From JAHIKV01 sp963733145 (lineage in GTDB: Bacteria; Planctomycetota; Planctomycetia; Pirellulales; Thermoguttaceae), in NCBI GenBank assembly GCA_963733145.1, contig CAVTCJ010000004.1:124001-188000 (forward strand): a DNA stretch of 64,000 nucleotides, given 5' to 3'. Each line of letters opens with the position of its first letter. Position 1 is the stretch's first letter. The notes beneath the pieces are model-generated. The model made no database searches, had not been told where the DNA came from, and worked only from the letters and a program-made list of their open reading frames with translations. Shown piece by piece: positions 1 through 9,975 of this stretch. A program made the translations under genes and the position numbers.

Positions 1-1
1 G

Positions 2-442
2 TCCGGCTCGGTCGAATCGTTGACCGACGCCGGGCTGGCCTCGATTGCCACCGCTGCGATGCAGCGTCTGGAAGCGTCGCTCGGCAGCGGGGTCTCGACC
101 GCCTTGAGCAGCGTCTCGGTGCAGTTCGCCGACCTGCCGGGCAATCTGCTGGGCGCGGTGTCCGACGGGAAAATCCTGATCGACCGCGACGCCGCCGGCC
201 ACGGTTGGTTCGTCGATGCGACGCCCGACGACGACGCCGAGTTCAGCGGCGGCCTCGCCATATCGCCCGCAGGCAGCTCTGCTTCTCCCGTCGGCCGGGC
301 CGATCTGTTGACGGCCGTGATGCACGAGTTCGGCCACGTCCTCGGCGCCGAACACGTCGAGACCGGTCTGATGGACGGCCTGCTTCCCCTGGGCACTCGT
401 CGGACGGACGCCGCGGACGCAGTCTTCGCCCGGTTCGGGTGA
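2..442 (+). CDS. C-terminal part of a metzincin-like protease domain protein (5' end outside window)
   Basis: The frame is open from the first bases of the window, so this is the 3' end of a longer gene. The motif HEFGHVLGAEH (about 320-352) fits the metzincin zinc-binding consensus HExxHxxGxxH, and the ordinary turn Met is plausibly the M of GLMDG just after it. The upstream text (VQFADLPGNLLGAV, then a GWFVDATP segment) resembles the domain at the ends of very large secreted planctomycete proteins, so this is probably the tail of an exported multidomain surface protein. Whether it still cleaves anything cannot be judged from the fragment. The next gene is convergent. Confidence 0.6.
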   Translation, partial: SGSVESLTDAGLASIATAAMQRLEASLGSGVSTALSSVSVQFADLPGNLLGAVSDGKILIDRDAAGHGWFVDATPDDDAEFSGGLAISPAGSSASPVGRADLLTAVMHEFGHVLGAEHVETGLMDGLLPLGTRRTDAADAVFARFG

Positions 443-580
443 CGCCGGCCGGGGTCCTGAACTTTTGCCCCGGGGATGCCAGGCCCGCGTGAAACAACCC
501 CACCACATCGAACATGTCCCGGCCCCGAAGCTCTGGTGGAGCCAGCGTCAAGCGTATCCCGGCCCCGAAGCGGCCGACGC

Positions 581-2765
581 CTATCGCCCGCAGCGCAAGT
601 GCCGGAACAGGCCGTGCAGGGCGAAGCCGCCGCCGACGGCCAGGATGCGCTGCACGGGACGATCGGGATGGGCTGCGGAGTATGACGCCAGCGATTCCTG
701 CACCTCGGTCAGCAGGTCGTCGAACACGGGCGAGAGGGCCGCGTAGAGATCGCTCATCCGCTCCGCGGTCGCGGGCGCCCGTTTCCGCTGCTCGGCCTGC
801 GCGATGCTGAGGTTGAACTCCTGCACCAGGGCGCGGGTGAAGCTCTGCCCGGCCACCCCGCAACGACGAAACCACAACGAATCGGGCGAACTGACCACGA
901 TGTTCGTGACGTCGCAGCCGACGTCCAAAGCGGCCGTCGCGGGAGGCGGCCCGTCCGACGGCGGATCGGCGGCAGCGAAGCAGTCGTAGGCGAGGAAATT
1001 GTGCAGGGCTAGAAAGTCGGCCTGCAGGACGTCGACGCGCACGTCGTGCCGTTGGAAAGGGGTGAGGAAGTGCTCAGTGGTCGTGCGTTTCGCGGCAATC
1101 AACAGGGCGTGGCGGCTCTTTTCCTCCGCGGCCTTCGGCTTGGCATCCCCGTTGGGAGAGGCGTCGTCGAGAAGCTGATAGTCCCAGGCCAATTGGTCGA
1201 AGGGGATGGGAAACTGGTGGGCCGCCTCGAACCGGGCCAACTTCGCCGCCTTGGCCGCACCCACCGGCGGCATCTTGATCTGACGGACGAGCGTCATTCG
1301 CCCCGGCAAGCCCGCGCACACCCGCTCGGTCTTGATTTCGTGCGATTCGAGAAACTTTTTCAGCGTTTCGGCGACGACTTTCGTCTCATCGGCGTCGTTG
1401 GCGGCGTGGCTCAGCGGTTTGGCGTGTTCGACAAACGCAGCGTCCTCGACGACAGCTTGCCGCTTCGATTCATTCCAGGACAGCTTGACGGCCTTCAAGC
1501 CGCTGACGCCGACGTCGATGCCCCAGGCGGGGCGCGAGCCGAGCGGTTGCTGCATCAGGTTTTTCACTCGGCGGAGCACGCCCGGCTGCTGAGCGGCGAG
1601 GAGATCGATTCGTAGCGTGGCCCGCTTCAAGCCCGCCAGGGCCAGGCCGCAGGCGACGGCGAAGCGGCCGGGATGACGCAGCAATTCGGTCCGGTCGAAG
1701 GCTTCGGCGAAGTCCGTTCGCCGGAAGCCGGCCAGCCACTCGACGGGGACACCGAAGGGGGTTTTTTGCGGCGGTTTCGCCCATTCCTGAGTTTGTTGGT
1801 TTTGCTTGCCGGCGGCAATCCGGCTGCGGCGTTGCAGCTCGTCGCACAAGCGGACGGTTCGGGCGTCGTCCGGCGCCGAGCCACGCAACCGCTCGGCGAC
1901 GGCCGTCAACGTGTCGTCGACGACGGGCGAGTTTTGCAGATCCCCGGCCAGCCAGGCCAATTCCGCCGCTTGCCGGCGAAGTTGTTGGAAATCCGGCGCA
2001 TCGGACGCAAAAGAAAGCTGCTCCAAAAGTTGATGCGCCTTTTCGTAACGATTCTCGGCCAGCATTTTCTTCGCCGCGGCGACGAACCGCCGCTGAAGCT
2101 GTGCGGCCAGTTCCTTGGCGGCGGCGTGGTCGGGCTTCAGGGCCAACAGGCGTTTGATGCGGACGGGAAGTTCGAGCAGGCGTTTCCGGCCGACGGCGTC
2201 GCGCAGCTCTTCGGTCAGCGCTTCGATCTCCCGGCGGCGGTCCTCGATCTGCTTCCGCAGTTGTTGCAGGTCGTCGTTATGCAGCGGCTCGGGCACGTCA
2301 TCGAGGCACTGCGCCGCGCCTTCGTAGTCGAAAGCCGCCAGCCGCTGCCGGGCGCATTGGCAGGCCTCTTCGGCCAAAGTCCGTTGCCGCTTGCGGTCGG
2401 CGGTCAAACGGCCGATGAGCTCTTTCGCCCGGGCGGCTCGATCGGCTAGGCGAGGATGCTCGTTCTTGGCGATGCGGGCCAGCAGGGCAATGGCCTCCTC
2501 GTAACGAAAGGCCGCGGCCAGCTTCTCCGCGGCGCGGGAGATCGGCCTCCAGGCGTTCGATCCGTTCGGCGGCGGCATCGTCCAGACAGGTTCCGCAATC
2601 ACCGCAGAAGCTTTCGCCCGCCGCGCACAGCTCGCCGCAACTGAGGCACGGCTCCCAGAGCGCCGAACCGCATTGGGCGCAGTAATTCCACTGAGGGAGG
2701 TTTTCCGCGCGGCACTGCGGGCAACACAATACTGTCCGCGTAACATTTTCCATTGCTTCGATCAT
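581..2765 (-). CDS. PilM-like actin-fold protein with N-terminal double zinc ribbon (frameshifted)
   Basis: The protein begins at 2765 with two CxxC-rich zinc ribbons (CCPQC, CAQC, CLSC, CGDC). A long alpha-helical repeat region follows, then a type IV pilus PilM/FtsA-like ATPase fold starting at WGIDVGVSGLKAVKL (near 1530). The motifs VCAGLPGRMTLVRQIKMPP and LDVGCDVTNIVV support PilM, a cytoplasmic pilus-assembly protein. A one-base frame change near 2545 joins the zinc-ribbon frame to the long frame. A PilM-type C-terminus (VPVEWLAGF, then VACGLALAGLKRATLRIDLL, about 1580-1770) lies before the PilM N-terminus. The real C-terminus ends abruptly at 581, while an out-of-frame continuation (GRFGAGIRLTLAPPELRGRD, about 520-590) resembles the usual end. 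Fusion of two copies or rearrangement are both possible. Confidence 0.6.
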
Positions 2766-2803
2766 GGATATCCTTCACCTCAACGGGGCGACGTGAAAAA
2801 AAC

Positions 2804-2885
2804 GTTTAGCCCTGGCGTCCACGCGGGGTGCATTGCGCAATGGGAGACCGACGCGCTCTTGCCGGCGTGGACGCCGGGGCTAAAC
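2804..2885. repeat. Long hairpin, GTTTAGCCC family
   Basis: The arms gtttagccctggcgtccacg and cgtggacgccggggctaaac are near-perfect inverted repeats around a loop of about 40 bases. The GTTTAG/CTAAAC ends recur in the hairpins at 47662, 51213, 52637 and 52737 with different inner text. It could act as a transcription terminator for the PilM-like gene's upstream neighbour or as a mobile palindromic unit. Confidence 0.75.
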
Positions 2886-3051
2886 GAGGTCTGGACGCAG
2901 GCCGCCGCTTCGGCAACTTGAGCGACTCCTTAGCCAAACCGCTGGCTGTATAACCGTCGCTCCGGCTGCAGCCAGAACCGCCGACGGCCGCAAGCAGGGC
3001 CGGCAGAAGCACTCCGGCGGCCTTCGATCGGTTGTTCGCTCGAATAATCAC
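2806..3051 (-). CDS. Possible small lipoprotein, tail overlapped by a palindrome
   Basis: A short frame begins MIIRANNRSK and has a hydrophobic stretch ending AVGGSGCSRS, which resembles a lipoprotein signal with a Cys at the cleavage point. The last third of the frame is read from the hairpin at 2804-2885, so the original C-terminus may have been replaced. No family is recognised, and the frame could be chance. Confidence 0.25.
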   Translation of the reverse strand: MIIRANNRSKAAGVLLPALLAAVGGSGCSRSDGYTASGLAKESLKLPKRRPASRPRLAPASTPARARRSPIAQCTPRGRQG

Positions 3052-3153
3052 ACATACCCTCCCCTGAGAAGGAACTCATTTTGACGAGGGTGTGTTAGCG
3101 GCGGATAAGGATCATGTCAGGATAGCATAAACGGCGGTAGACTTTGGCCGTAA

Positions 3154-3351
3154 CCGTTCACAGGGGACTGTCCCAATTTTCGCGGCGCGAGAGACGTTGC
3201 CCTGCCAATTAGCTTTACCGCCGCGAAAATGGGACTGTCCCCCTGGGGCGGCGGGAGGGGGACAGGTCAATGTCTTCGGCCCACGGTTTATTGATGAAAT
3301 TACGTTTTCCCGCCGAAAAATGGACCAGTCCCCTGCCGCCCCGTGAACGGT
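3154..3351. repeat. Composite GGGACAGTCCC palindrome
   Basis: The unit starts ccgttcacaggggactgtcc and ends in cagtcccctgccgccccgtg followed by aacgg, so its ends are inverted copies. Inside is a smaller inverted pair, caattttcgcggcg / cgccgcgaaaatggg. Partial relatives occur at 8472-8502, 12966-13011, 31485-31591 and 33842-33900. Confidence 0.75.
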
Positions 3352-3626
3352 TACCGGGATTCGATCGCGTCAAAGGCTGAAGAATCTTTACTATCGGAAC
3401 TGGGCAACGCTTCAGCAAAGGAATAAAATGACGAAAACCCAACGATTCACCGGCTGGTTTCAACGCGCCCCGAACCGGCCGGTTTTTTGTGTGCCCCGCG
3501 ACAACACATGCTGAACGCACCTACAAGCTGACGTTGCGGTAGCACTGCGGCATGCGTCAAACAAATAGAAGAGGCCCTTGACAGGCTAGTATCTCTGTCG
3601 CAAACTATTATTGTGTAGAGATTTAC

Positions 3627-3709
3627 GGAGGGTAAGCGAATGGCTCAGCGGCCACACTGGAAATGTGGTGCCCCGAAAGGGGTTGCGGGTTCGAGCCCCG
3701 TGCCCTCCG
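3627..3709 (+). tRNA. tRNA-Ser (anticodon GGA)
   Basis: The acceptor stem ggagggt pairs with gccctcc (3702-3708) with discriminator G, CCA not encoded. The anticodon loop is ctggaaa with anticodon GGA. A long variable arm (gccccgaaaggggt), diagnostic of class II tRNAs such as Ser, precedes the T arm gcgggttcgagccccg. A mobile-element region begins about 460 bases downstream, but no duplicated tRNA 3' end was found within the window. Confidence 0.93.
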
Positions 3710-4172
3710 CTTCGGAAGTCGTTATGCGGCTTGGCATAACGTCGCGGAAACTTAGAACGGGTCGCCAGTTACGGCGACCCGCCACTATAATAGTTCGGTG
3801 CAAATTGGTGTCAAGTGGTACGTGTGGAGCGCGAGCCGGATGGCACCATAGTGGGCACCTTTCTGAAAATCTCGGCACCACTGTGGGCACCATTTAATGC
3901 TCGACGTCGCTGCCCGATGACAATCGCAAGGTCAAAATATTTCGATGGATACGTTGTTGAGTAAAGTCACGGTGCCAAACTGGTGCCGTGCAGCTCGCAT
4001 CCATTTTCACCATTTTGCACCATTTTGCGTGAAAACACAAGACACAAGCGAGATTGTACGCCCTTAACGCCCGCAGGGAGTCTACTATCGCACCCCTCGT
4101 TTTCACGCTAGAATCGGGCACTCGTTCGAGATCTCTTGCTCTCTTTTCTCGCAGTATCGTTGGGGCAGAACC
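3710..4172. other. tRNA-downstream region, no gene; short repeats
   Basis: No convincing coding frame is visible. Two diverged copies of an 18-base unit occur at 3842-3859 (ggcaccatagtgggcacc) and about 3874-3891 (ggcaccactgtgggcacc), followed by a cggtgccaaactggtgccgt hairpin near 3970-3990. It may be the remnant of an integration boundary. Confidence 0.4.
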
Positions 4173-5674
4173 ATGTTCAATCGCTCCCGGCGTACACGCA
4201 TTCCCATGCCCAAGGGCTGGCCTGCCTCGGTCAAATCGGCCGTGATCCACACCGTTGCCTTGGCCCAGTACGTTGCCGTTTTCACCCGCAGTTGGGCGGC
4301 GGATTGCCCGATCGCCCGCGTCCGGCTGAAAGCGAAGCTCGACCGGGCAAACCAGGAAATCGCCAACCTTCGAGAAGAAATGCGCATCAAGGATGCCCGC
4401 ATGGCTTCGATCCCGCCGCACCGCCGGCCACAATATCCGCCTACCGAACGTATGGCAATTTTGGAGCTCAAAGCGGCCCGCTGCTGGTCCTTGGAGCGAA
4501 CAGCAAAAGCCTTTCTCGTCACCGCCGCTACGATCTCATCGTGGATGAGAAGGTTGGATGAAGAAGGCCCCGATGCCCTGGTGCAGCTCCGCCAGCCGGT
4601 CAACAAGTTCCCGGATTTCGCCCGTTACGTCGTCCATCGGCTGAAAACGCTTTGCCCGTCGATGGGCAAAGTGAAAATCGCGGAGACACTGGCCCGAGCC
4701 GGCTTGCACCTGGGTTCGACAACCGTCGGCCGGATGCTCAAGGAGAAACGCCGTCGCCCTCATCCGCCCGCGGACGACGCCGAAACCGACGGCAAGCGGC
4801 GCGTCGTCACAGCCAAACGGCCCAACCATCTGTGGCATGTCGATTTGACGGTGGTTCCCACCGGCGCGGGCTTCTGGGTTCCGTGGTCGCCCTTCGCTTT
4901 GCTGCAGCAATGGCCGTTCTGTCATTGGTTGGCGGTCGCCGAAGACCACTTCTCCCGCCGCGCGATGGGCGTCGCCTCCTTCGACAAACAACCGACTTCA
5001 GAACAGGTGAGAGCATTCTTGGGCAGGACGATGCACTCCGCTATACCGCGCGTGGGTGAATATGGCACAAATTGGGGTGGACGAAAAGGGCAATATTAGA
5101 GAACATACGCAGATTGATCGGGAAGGGTTGTCTTTGGGAAAGCGAGGTGCATGGATGCGCCGATTTGAGTTCACGAAGAAAGAGAAGCAGGCCATCGCCG
5201 GGGAACGATATCACCATCCTGACCCACGTGTTCAGCGGCGAATGGAAATACTGTGGTTGAAGTCTCAGGGAGAGCGGCACGAGCGTATCGCACAGTTGGC
5301 TGGAGTGGGGCGGCGCACCGTTCAGCGGGTGCTGGACCTTTTCGAGGCGGGACGATTGGAAGCCGTGCGGCATTTTGACTATAAGGGAAAGGCCAACCAT
5401 CTGGTTCTGCATAAAGGGTCGTTGGAAATCGAGTTCCGCGAAAGACCGCCGCGCACCATCGCCGAGGCTTGCACCCGCATTGAGCAACTGACAGGCGTGG
5501 TTCGTAGGCCCACACAAGTCCGGCTGTTTCTGCGCGATAGGTTGGGGTTCGCTGCGCAAGGTGGCTGCCGTGCCCGTACCGCCCAAACAATCGGTCGAGG
5601 AGCACGCCCGCACACAGGCGGCTTTTTTAAAAGGAAGAAATTGAGCCGAGACTCGCCGCGGCCCGTGCGGGACA

Positions 5675-5684
5675 ACGGACGGTG
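5675..5684. repeat. Left target-site duplication of the inner element
   Basis: acggacggtg is identical to 7226-7235 and occurs once in the reconstructed IS630 transposase (codons RTV). Confidence 0.8.
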
Positions 5685-7225
5685 GTGTGCGGCAAATATG
5701 ACTGGCGCGAACAATAGAGAGGCTGTATAACTTGGGTTGGCGTCTTGGTTTTAGCATAATGCCACACAGGAGGAAATTGCGATGGCACTACCCAAGTTGG
5801 ACCGGAAGGCCTACGAAGAGCAGATGCGAGCGGAGTTCGAGCGTGCGTTGCGGGAGGTAGCCGAGGCGGTGGACAGGCGCCGCAGGGTCGAGTGATTCGC
5901 GATAGCGAAGAGAAAGCGAGGGATGCCTTGGATCGCTTTCGCCAGGTCGCCTACGAAAAGGCGATCCAGATGAAAGTCAACGCGGCGGAAGCCGCTTTTC
6001 CCCCCTCCGAACAGCGCCGCGACGGGAAAGAAGAAACGGCATAAAGGAAAGCAGTCCACCAGCATCCTGACCATCAATGGGCGGATTGATGTTTGGCGGA
6101 TTCGTTGGCACTGACGACAGGAAGGAAGCGAAACGCCGGCAGACCGCTGGTTGGACGAAGCCGAAGCGACGATCAGCGAAGGGGTGCGGGAGATGGCGTG
6201 TCGGTTGAATCAAGATTCAGCTAGTTTTGCCAAGACCGCGGCCAATCTGGCGCGTGCGGCGCATTGGTCCATCAGCAAGGAAGCGTTGCGGCAGTTGATC
6301 GAAGGGGAGGGCAAGGCGGTGTTGCGGGTCTTGCAGCGCGGGGAGTTGCAGCCGCCGTGGACGGCTGCGGACTGCCGCACGACCGAGGGCGTTTCCCGGC
6401 TGTATCTGGGGTGTGACGGCGTCCAAGTGCCGCTGGTCACCGCGGAAGAGAAGCAGAAGCGGCGGACGAAGATTCGCGAAAAACGGCGCCGGCGCGGCCG
6501 TCGCTGTCGGCCCTTGCCTCGCGCGAAAACGGGGGCCGATCAGGCCTACAAGGAATTCAAGGTGGCCAACTTCTATGACGAAACGATGAAGCACCGCTAT
6601 GTGGGGGCGACCAGCGGCAACCACGAAGCGGCGGGGCGTTTGATGCAGCGGATGGCGTGCCAACTAGAGTTGCCCAAGGCAGAGGAGAAGGTGGCCAACG
6701 TGGACGGGGCCCCCTGGATTCGCAACCAGATCGAGTTTCACGGTTTGGTGGACGCCATCGGCTTGGACTTTTATCACCTGCGGGAGAACCTACAGAAGAG
6801 CCGCCGGATTGTGTTTGGCGAAGAGTCCGCGCAGGGCAAGACGTGGCTGGAGGAAGTGATGCACACGTTTCGGCACGTGGGCTACGATTCCGCTTGGGAC
6901 CAACTGGTGGCTTGGCGTTCTCCCTTGCGATCGCCGACCAAACGAAAGGAAGCCAACCGCCTGATGCACTACGTGGCGGAGCGTAAACCAATGATCCGTT
7001 ACCCCGAGTTCCGCCGTCGCGGCTGGCAGATTGGCAGCGGGCCCACGGAAAGCGAGTGCAAGACCACCACGCACCGGGTCAAGGGCCGCGGTCGCCGCTG
7101 GGATGGCTCCAACGCCGAAGCGATGATGGCCCTTGCGTGCCTGGACGACAGCCGCATGTGGCAAACTTACTGGAAAACCCTAAATCCTACAAAGATTTAG
7201 CGATTGCCAGAAAATATGGCCGCAC
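5685..7225 (+). mobile_element. ISKra4-family element nested in the IS630 element
   Basis: It lies between 10-base direct repeats at 5675-5684 and 7226-7235. The ends carry an imperfect inverted repeat: gtgcggc plus ctggc on the left (5687-5706), matched by gccag plus gccgcac on the right (7206-7225). At 1541 bases it is near the small end of the ISKra4 range. It is the youngest of three layers by position: integrase gene, then IS630, then this. Confidence 0.8.
5782..7200 (+). pseudogene. ISKra4-family (UPF0236-like) transposase, frameshifted
   Basis: The start at 5782 has a good ribosome site (caggaggaaattgcg). The frame MALPKLDRKAYEEQM runs to a stop near 5895. A second frame carries RDSEEKARDALDRF to about 6110, and the main frame runs to 7200. 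Characteristic ISKra4 text includes LYLGCDGVQVPLV, VANVDGAPWIRNQI, the DFYHLRENL segment and the RRRGWQIGSGPTESECK signature near the end. Together the pieces make about 470 residues, normal for the family. Two frame changes make it non-functional as written. Confidence 0.85.
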
Positions 7226-7235
7226 ACGGACGGTG
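7226..7235. repeat. Right target-site duplication of the inner element
   Basis: acggacggtg, identical to 5675-5684. The IS630 transposase frame resumes here. Confidence 0.8.
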
Positions 7236-8254
7236 TTCTTCGTGGACGCCGCTCACTTCGTGTTAGGGTCGTTTCTGGGGTGGCTGTGGTGTGCAACTCG
7301 CCTGTTCGTGCGCGGAGCGTCTGGACGACAGCGGTACAACGTGTTGGGCGCATTGGATGCCGTCACCCATGAACTGACCCGCGTGACCAACCACACGTAC
7401 ATAACGGCGGAAACGGTGTGTGAACTGTTGCGGAAGATCGCCGCGGCAGGATTGACGACTCCGATCACGCTGGTGCTCGACAATGCCGCCTACCAACGCT
7501 GTAAACTGGTACAGAGTCTGGCCTGCGAGTTGGGGATTGAACTCTTGTTTCTGCCGTCGTATTCACCAAACCTAAACCTGATCGAGCGGTTGTGGAAGTT
7601 TGTCAAGAAGAAATCGCTGCATTGCCGCCACCATACAAACTACGCCGACTTCCACGCTGCCATTGACCGCTGCCTCAACCAGCTCACGACCACGTACAAG
7701 GACGAAATCGACAACCTCATCACCCACAGATTTCAAACCTTTGAAAATGTGTCACTACTCGCCGTGTAGGGTATAACGCCAAGCCAAAGCACCTTGTCTG
7801 TGACAAAGGCGTCCAGTTCTGGAACGACGGCTTCAAGCGTTGGTGCAAACGGAAAAACATCAAGCCCCGTTTTGGCGCGATCGGCAAACACGGTTCAATC
7901 GCTGTGGTCGAGCGTTTCATCCTCACGCTGAAAACCCTGCTCGGCTGTTTGTTGCCGATTCCCTATCGGAGAGAAAGGTTCCAGCAAGAGCTTTCGGCAA
8001 TCGTCGAGTGGTACAACCAACATCGCCCGCACGAATGGCTCGGCGGCCGAACACCCGACGAAGTGTATTTCGGCTGTCATCCCGCCAATCGTAAGCCACG
8101 ATTTGAAGTTCGACCGCGTTGGCCGCGCGGCTCGCCTTGTGCGAAACCTTGGGCGCTTGTTCGCGGCAGTCCAGGAGTGAAACTGACGATCGAAGTCAAC
8201 TTCTACCGAGGACGGAAGCACCTGCCCGTTGTCGCGCTCAAGCGGGCAGCCTGA

Positions 8255-8562
8255 GCAGCAATGCGGCACTCGTTTGACCGCCGCGCTGCCAGTGTGCGCC
8301 TATGATGCAAGCACGATCAAGGCCCAACCAAATTGTCAAACAGCAAGCCGGTTCTCAGCGCCACTCGCTGTGACGCTGCCGGAAAATCGCTTGTTCACGT
8401 CCCTCTTTGTCCGCCATTAGTGGGGAACAGTCGCTCCTCTGATCGGTTCTATAATCTCCCTGGATCAGGACACCAGTCCCCTGCCGCCCCGTGAACGGTT
8501 ACGAAAGATCAAACTTGGTAAAGGGTTACGTCACGCGAAATCGGCAACGTAGCGCTGTAGTA
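8255..8562. other. Intergenic region with a half-palindrome repeat
   Basis: No gene seen. Bases 8472-8502 repeat exactly the 31 bases at 3324-3354, the right end of the composite palindrome. The tRNA and the split integrase gene are therefore bracketed by direct repeats. Confidence 0.6.
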
Positions 8563-9945
8563 TTAGGCCCGCTGCTTGTGCAGCCAGAATGCGCCGATTT
8601 CTTCCAAGGTCTTGTCCTTCGTTTCCGGAACCGCCCGCCAAATAAACCAGGCGCCGGCCAGACAGATGCCCAAGAAGATCAGGAAGGCGCCTCCGGGTTG
8701 ACCATAGGCCTTTTCAAACTGCCTTAAAATCCAAGGAAACAGGTACAGGGTGATGAAGGAAGCGGTGAACATGGCGCCTGTGGCCAGGGACATGGCCTTG
8801 CCCCGGACGCGGTTGGGAAAGATCTCCGAAAGGACGACCCAACTCAACGGGGCCAACGTCAACGTGAAGGCCCCGGTGGGCACGAGCATCGCCACCAAGG
8901 TCAACGCGGGGCGCCAATGGAAGTAGTAGCTCGAGAACATGAGCAAGTGCCCACCCGCCATGCCGATCAGGCCGCAGATCAGGATCGAGCGGCGGCTGAA
9001 GGTGCGGATGAGCCAGAACGCGATCACCGTGCAAAGCGTAATCCAGCCGTCGATGTAGACGCTGTTGAGGATGGCCCCGGGGTTGTCGGTGATCCCGGCC
9101 TTGACGAACAGCGTGGGCGTGTAAAAGAGGATCATGTTGACCCCGTTGATTTGCGAAATCACCATCAACACGATTCCGATCATCAGCGCCATCCGCACGC
9201 CGGGCCGGAGCAATTCGCCGAAACTGCCGGTCTCCTCGCCCAACTCCGCCCGGATCTCCCGCAACTCTTCTTCGGCCCGCGCCCGGCCGTTGATCCTCGC
9301 CAGGACCCGGAGGGACTCCGGCAATCGGCCCACCATGGCCAACCAGCGGGGGCTTTCGGGCACGAAGGCCACGCCGGCCATCAGACAGAGGACGGGCACG
9401 GCCTGCGAGGCAAACATCCAACGCCAATGCCCGCCGTGCGAAAGCAGGTAGGCCACGAACACGGACATCGACAGTCCGATCACGATGGCCAACTGGTTCA
9501 CCACGACCAACCGTCCGCGCAAGCGAGCTGGGGCAACTTCAGCGATGTACATCGGCGAAACAGCGGAGGCGAGCCCTACGCCCATGCCACCCACCACGCG
9601 CCAGGCGAACAACGAGACGATTCCGCCGGCCGACGCGCAGGCCAGCGCCGATACCATGAACAAGAGAGAGGAGAAGATCAGCGTCCGCTTTCGACCGAAC
9701 TTGTCGGCCACCCAGACCCCGGCCAGCAATCCAAAGGGGCAGCCCAGCACCGCGCTGCCCATCGTGGCCCCGTACCAGAAGTCGGAGAGATGAAACACCT
9801 CGTTGAGGGTTAGGATTGCCCCGGAGATCAGGGAGAGATCGTATCCGAAGAGGAATCCGCCCACGGCCGCCACCAGCACAATCGCATACAGATACGGCCG
9901 GCTGGCGCTCTTCGTTTGCCCCGCCGCGCGGTCTCGCTTCCACAA
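8563..9945 (-). CDS. MFS sugar porter (XylE/AraE-like)
   Basis: An intact 460-residue inner-membrane transporter with about 12 predicted hydrophobic segments. Sugar-porter signatures are present: GGFLFGYDLSLISG (29-42), DKFGRKR (81-87), the internal PESPRWL, a Q-x-x-G segment in ISQINGVNMILFYTP, and PETKDKTLEE at the C-terminus. It most likely imports a pentose or hexose with H+. The start appears to be TTG at 9945. It is the last gene of a minus-strand run, 30 bases after the FGGY kinase, so the sugar it carries is probably the kinase substrate or precursor. The substrate cannot be read from sequence. Confidence 0.88.
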   Translation of the reverse strand: MWKRDRAAGQTKSASRPYLYAIVLVAAVGGFLFGYDLSLISGAILTLNEVFHLSDFWYGATMGSAVLGCPFGLLAGVWVADKFGRKRTLIFSSLLFMVSALACASAGGIVSLFAWRVVGGMGVGLASAVSPMYIAEVAPARLRGRLVVVNQLAIVIGLSMSVFVAYLLSHGGHWRWMFASQAVPVLCLMAGVAFVPESPRWLAMVGRLPESLRVLARINGRARAEEELREIRAELGEETGSFGELLRPGVRMALMIGIVLMVISQINGVNMILFYTPTLFVKAGITDNPGAILNSVYIDGWITLCTVIAFWLIRTFSRRSILICGLIGMAGGHLLMFSSYYFHWRPALTLVAMLVPTGAFTLTLAPLSWVVLSEIFPNRVRGKAMSLATGAMFTASFITLYLFPWILRQFEKAYGQPGGAFLIFLGICLAGAWFIWRAVPETKDKTLEEIGAFWLHKQRA

Positions 9946-9975
9946 GATCTACCATCCCCAATCCTCCTCGTGCGT

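Larger units (their letters stand above)
5056..7769 (+). pseudogene. IS630-family transposase, interrupted and frameshifted
   Basis: The N-terminal part (5056 to about 5684) has a helix-turn-helix (RIAQLAGVGRRTVQRVLD) and the linker RRPTQVRLFLRD. The C-terminal part (7236-7769) has the DDE domain: FFVDAAHFVLG (first Asp), LVLDNAAYQRC (second Asp) and LPSYSPNLNLIERLWKFVKK (Glu). The two halves join in frame at RTV-FFVDAAHF once the ISKra4-type element and one target copy are removed. Two further one-base frame changes occur near 5545 and 5633 (aaaaggaagaaa, where one g fewer would restore FLKEEIE), so the gene is dead as written. Confidence 0.85.
5044..7773 (+). mobile_element. IS630-family element inserted at a TA dinucleotide
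   Basis: The element is flanked by TA at 5042-5043 and 7774-7775, the target duplication expected for IS630. Its ends are tacc and ggta. Without the inner element (1541 bases plus one 10-base duplication) it is about 1.18 kb, the normal size of an IS630 element. The terminal inverted repeat beyond the first four bases is weak, so the exact ends rest mainly on reconstruction of the host frame. Confidence 0.8.
4173..8254 (+). pseudogene. DDE-type integrase/transposase, split by a nested insertion
   Basis: Codons 4173-5042 plus base 5043 join exactly to 7776-8254. Removing 5044-7775 restores one open frame of 449 codons across the joint (HSA-NAKPKHL). The N-terminal half holds a coiled segment, a helix-turn-helix (LERTAKAFLVTAATISSWMR) and the first catalytic Asp in HLWHVDLT. 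The C-terminal half holds CDKGVQFWN (second Asp) and VERFILTLKTLL (Glu), then WYNQHRPHEWLGGRTPDEV, as in rve-domain integrases. The unusual DKG, where DNG or DHG is common, is visible. The host gene itself has no frameshift, unlike the elements inside it. Confidence 0.85.

Noticed and set aside
2298..2765. Separate small zinc-ribbon protein
   Set aside because: The zinc-ribbon frame flows into the helical domain of the PilM-like protein after one base shift near 2545, so it is better read as its N-terminus.
3645..3893. Minus-strand ORF with EGTGLEPATPFGAPHFQCGR
   Set aside because: This text is the reverse translation of tRNA-Ser(GGA) and is a well-known false ORF.
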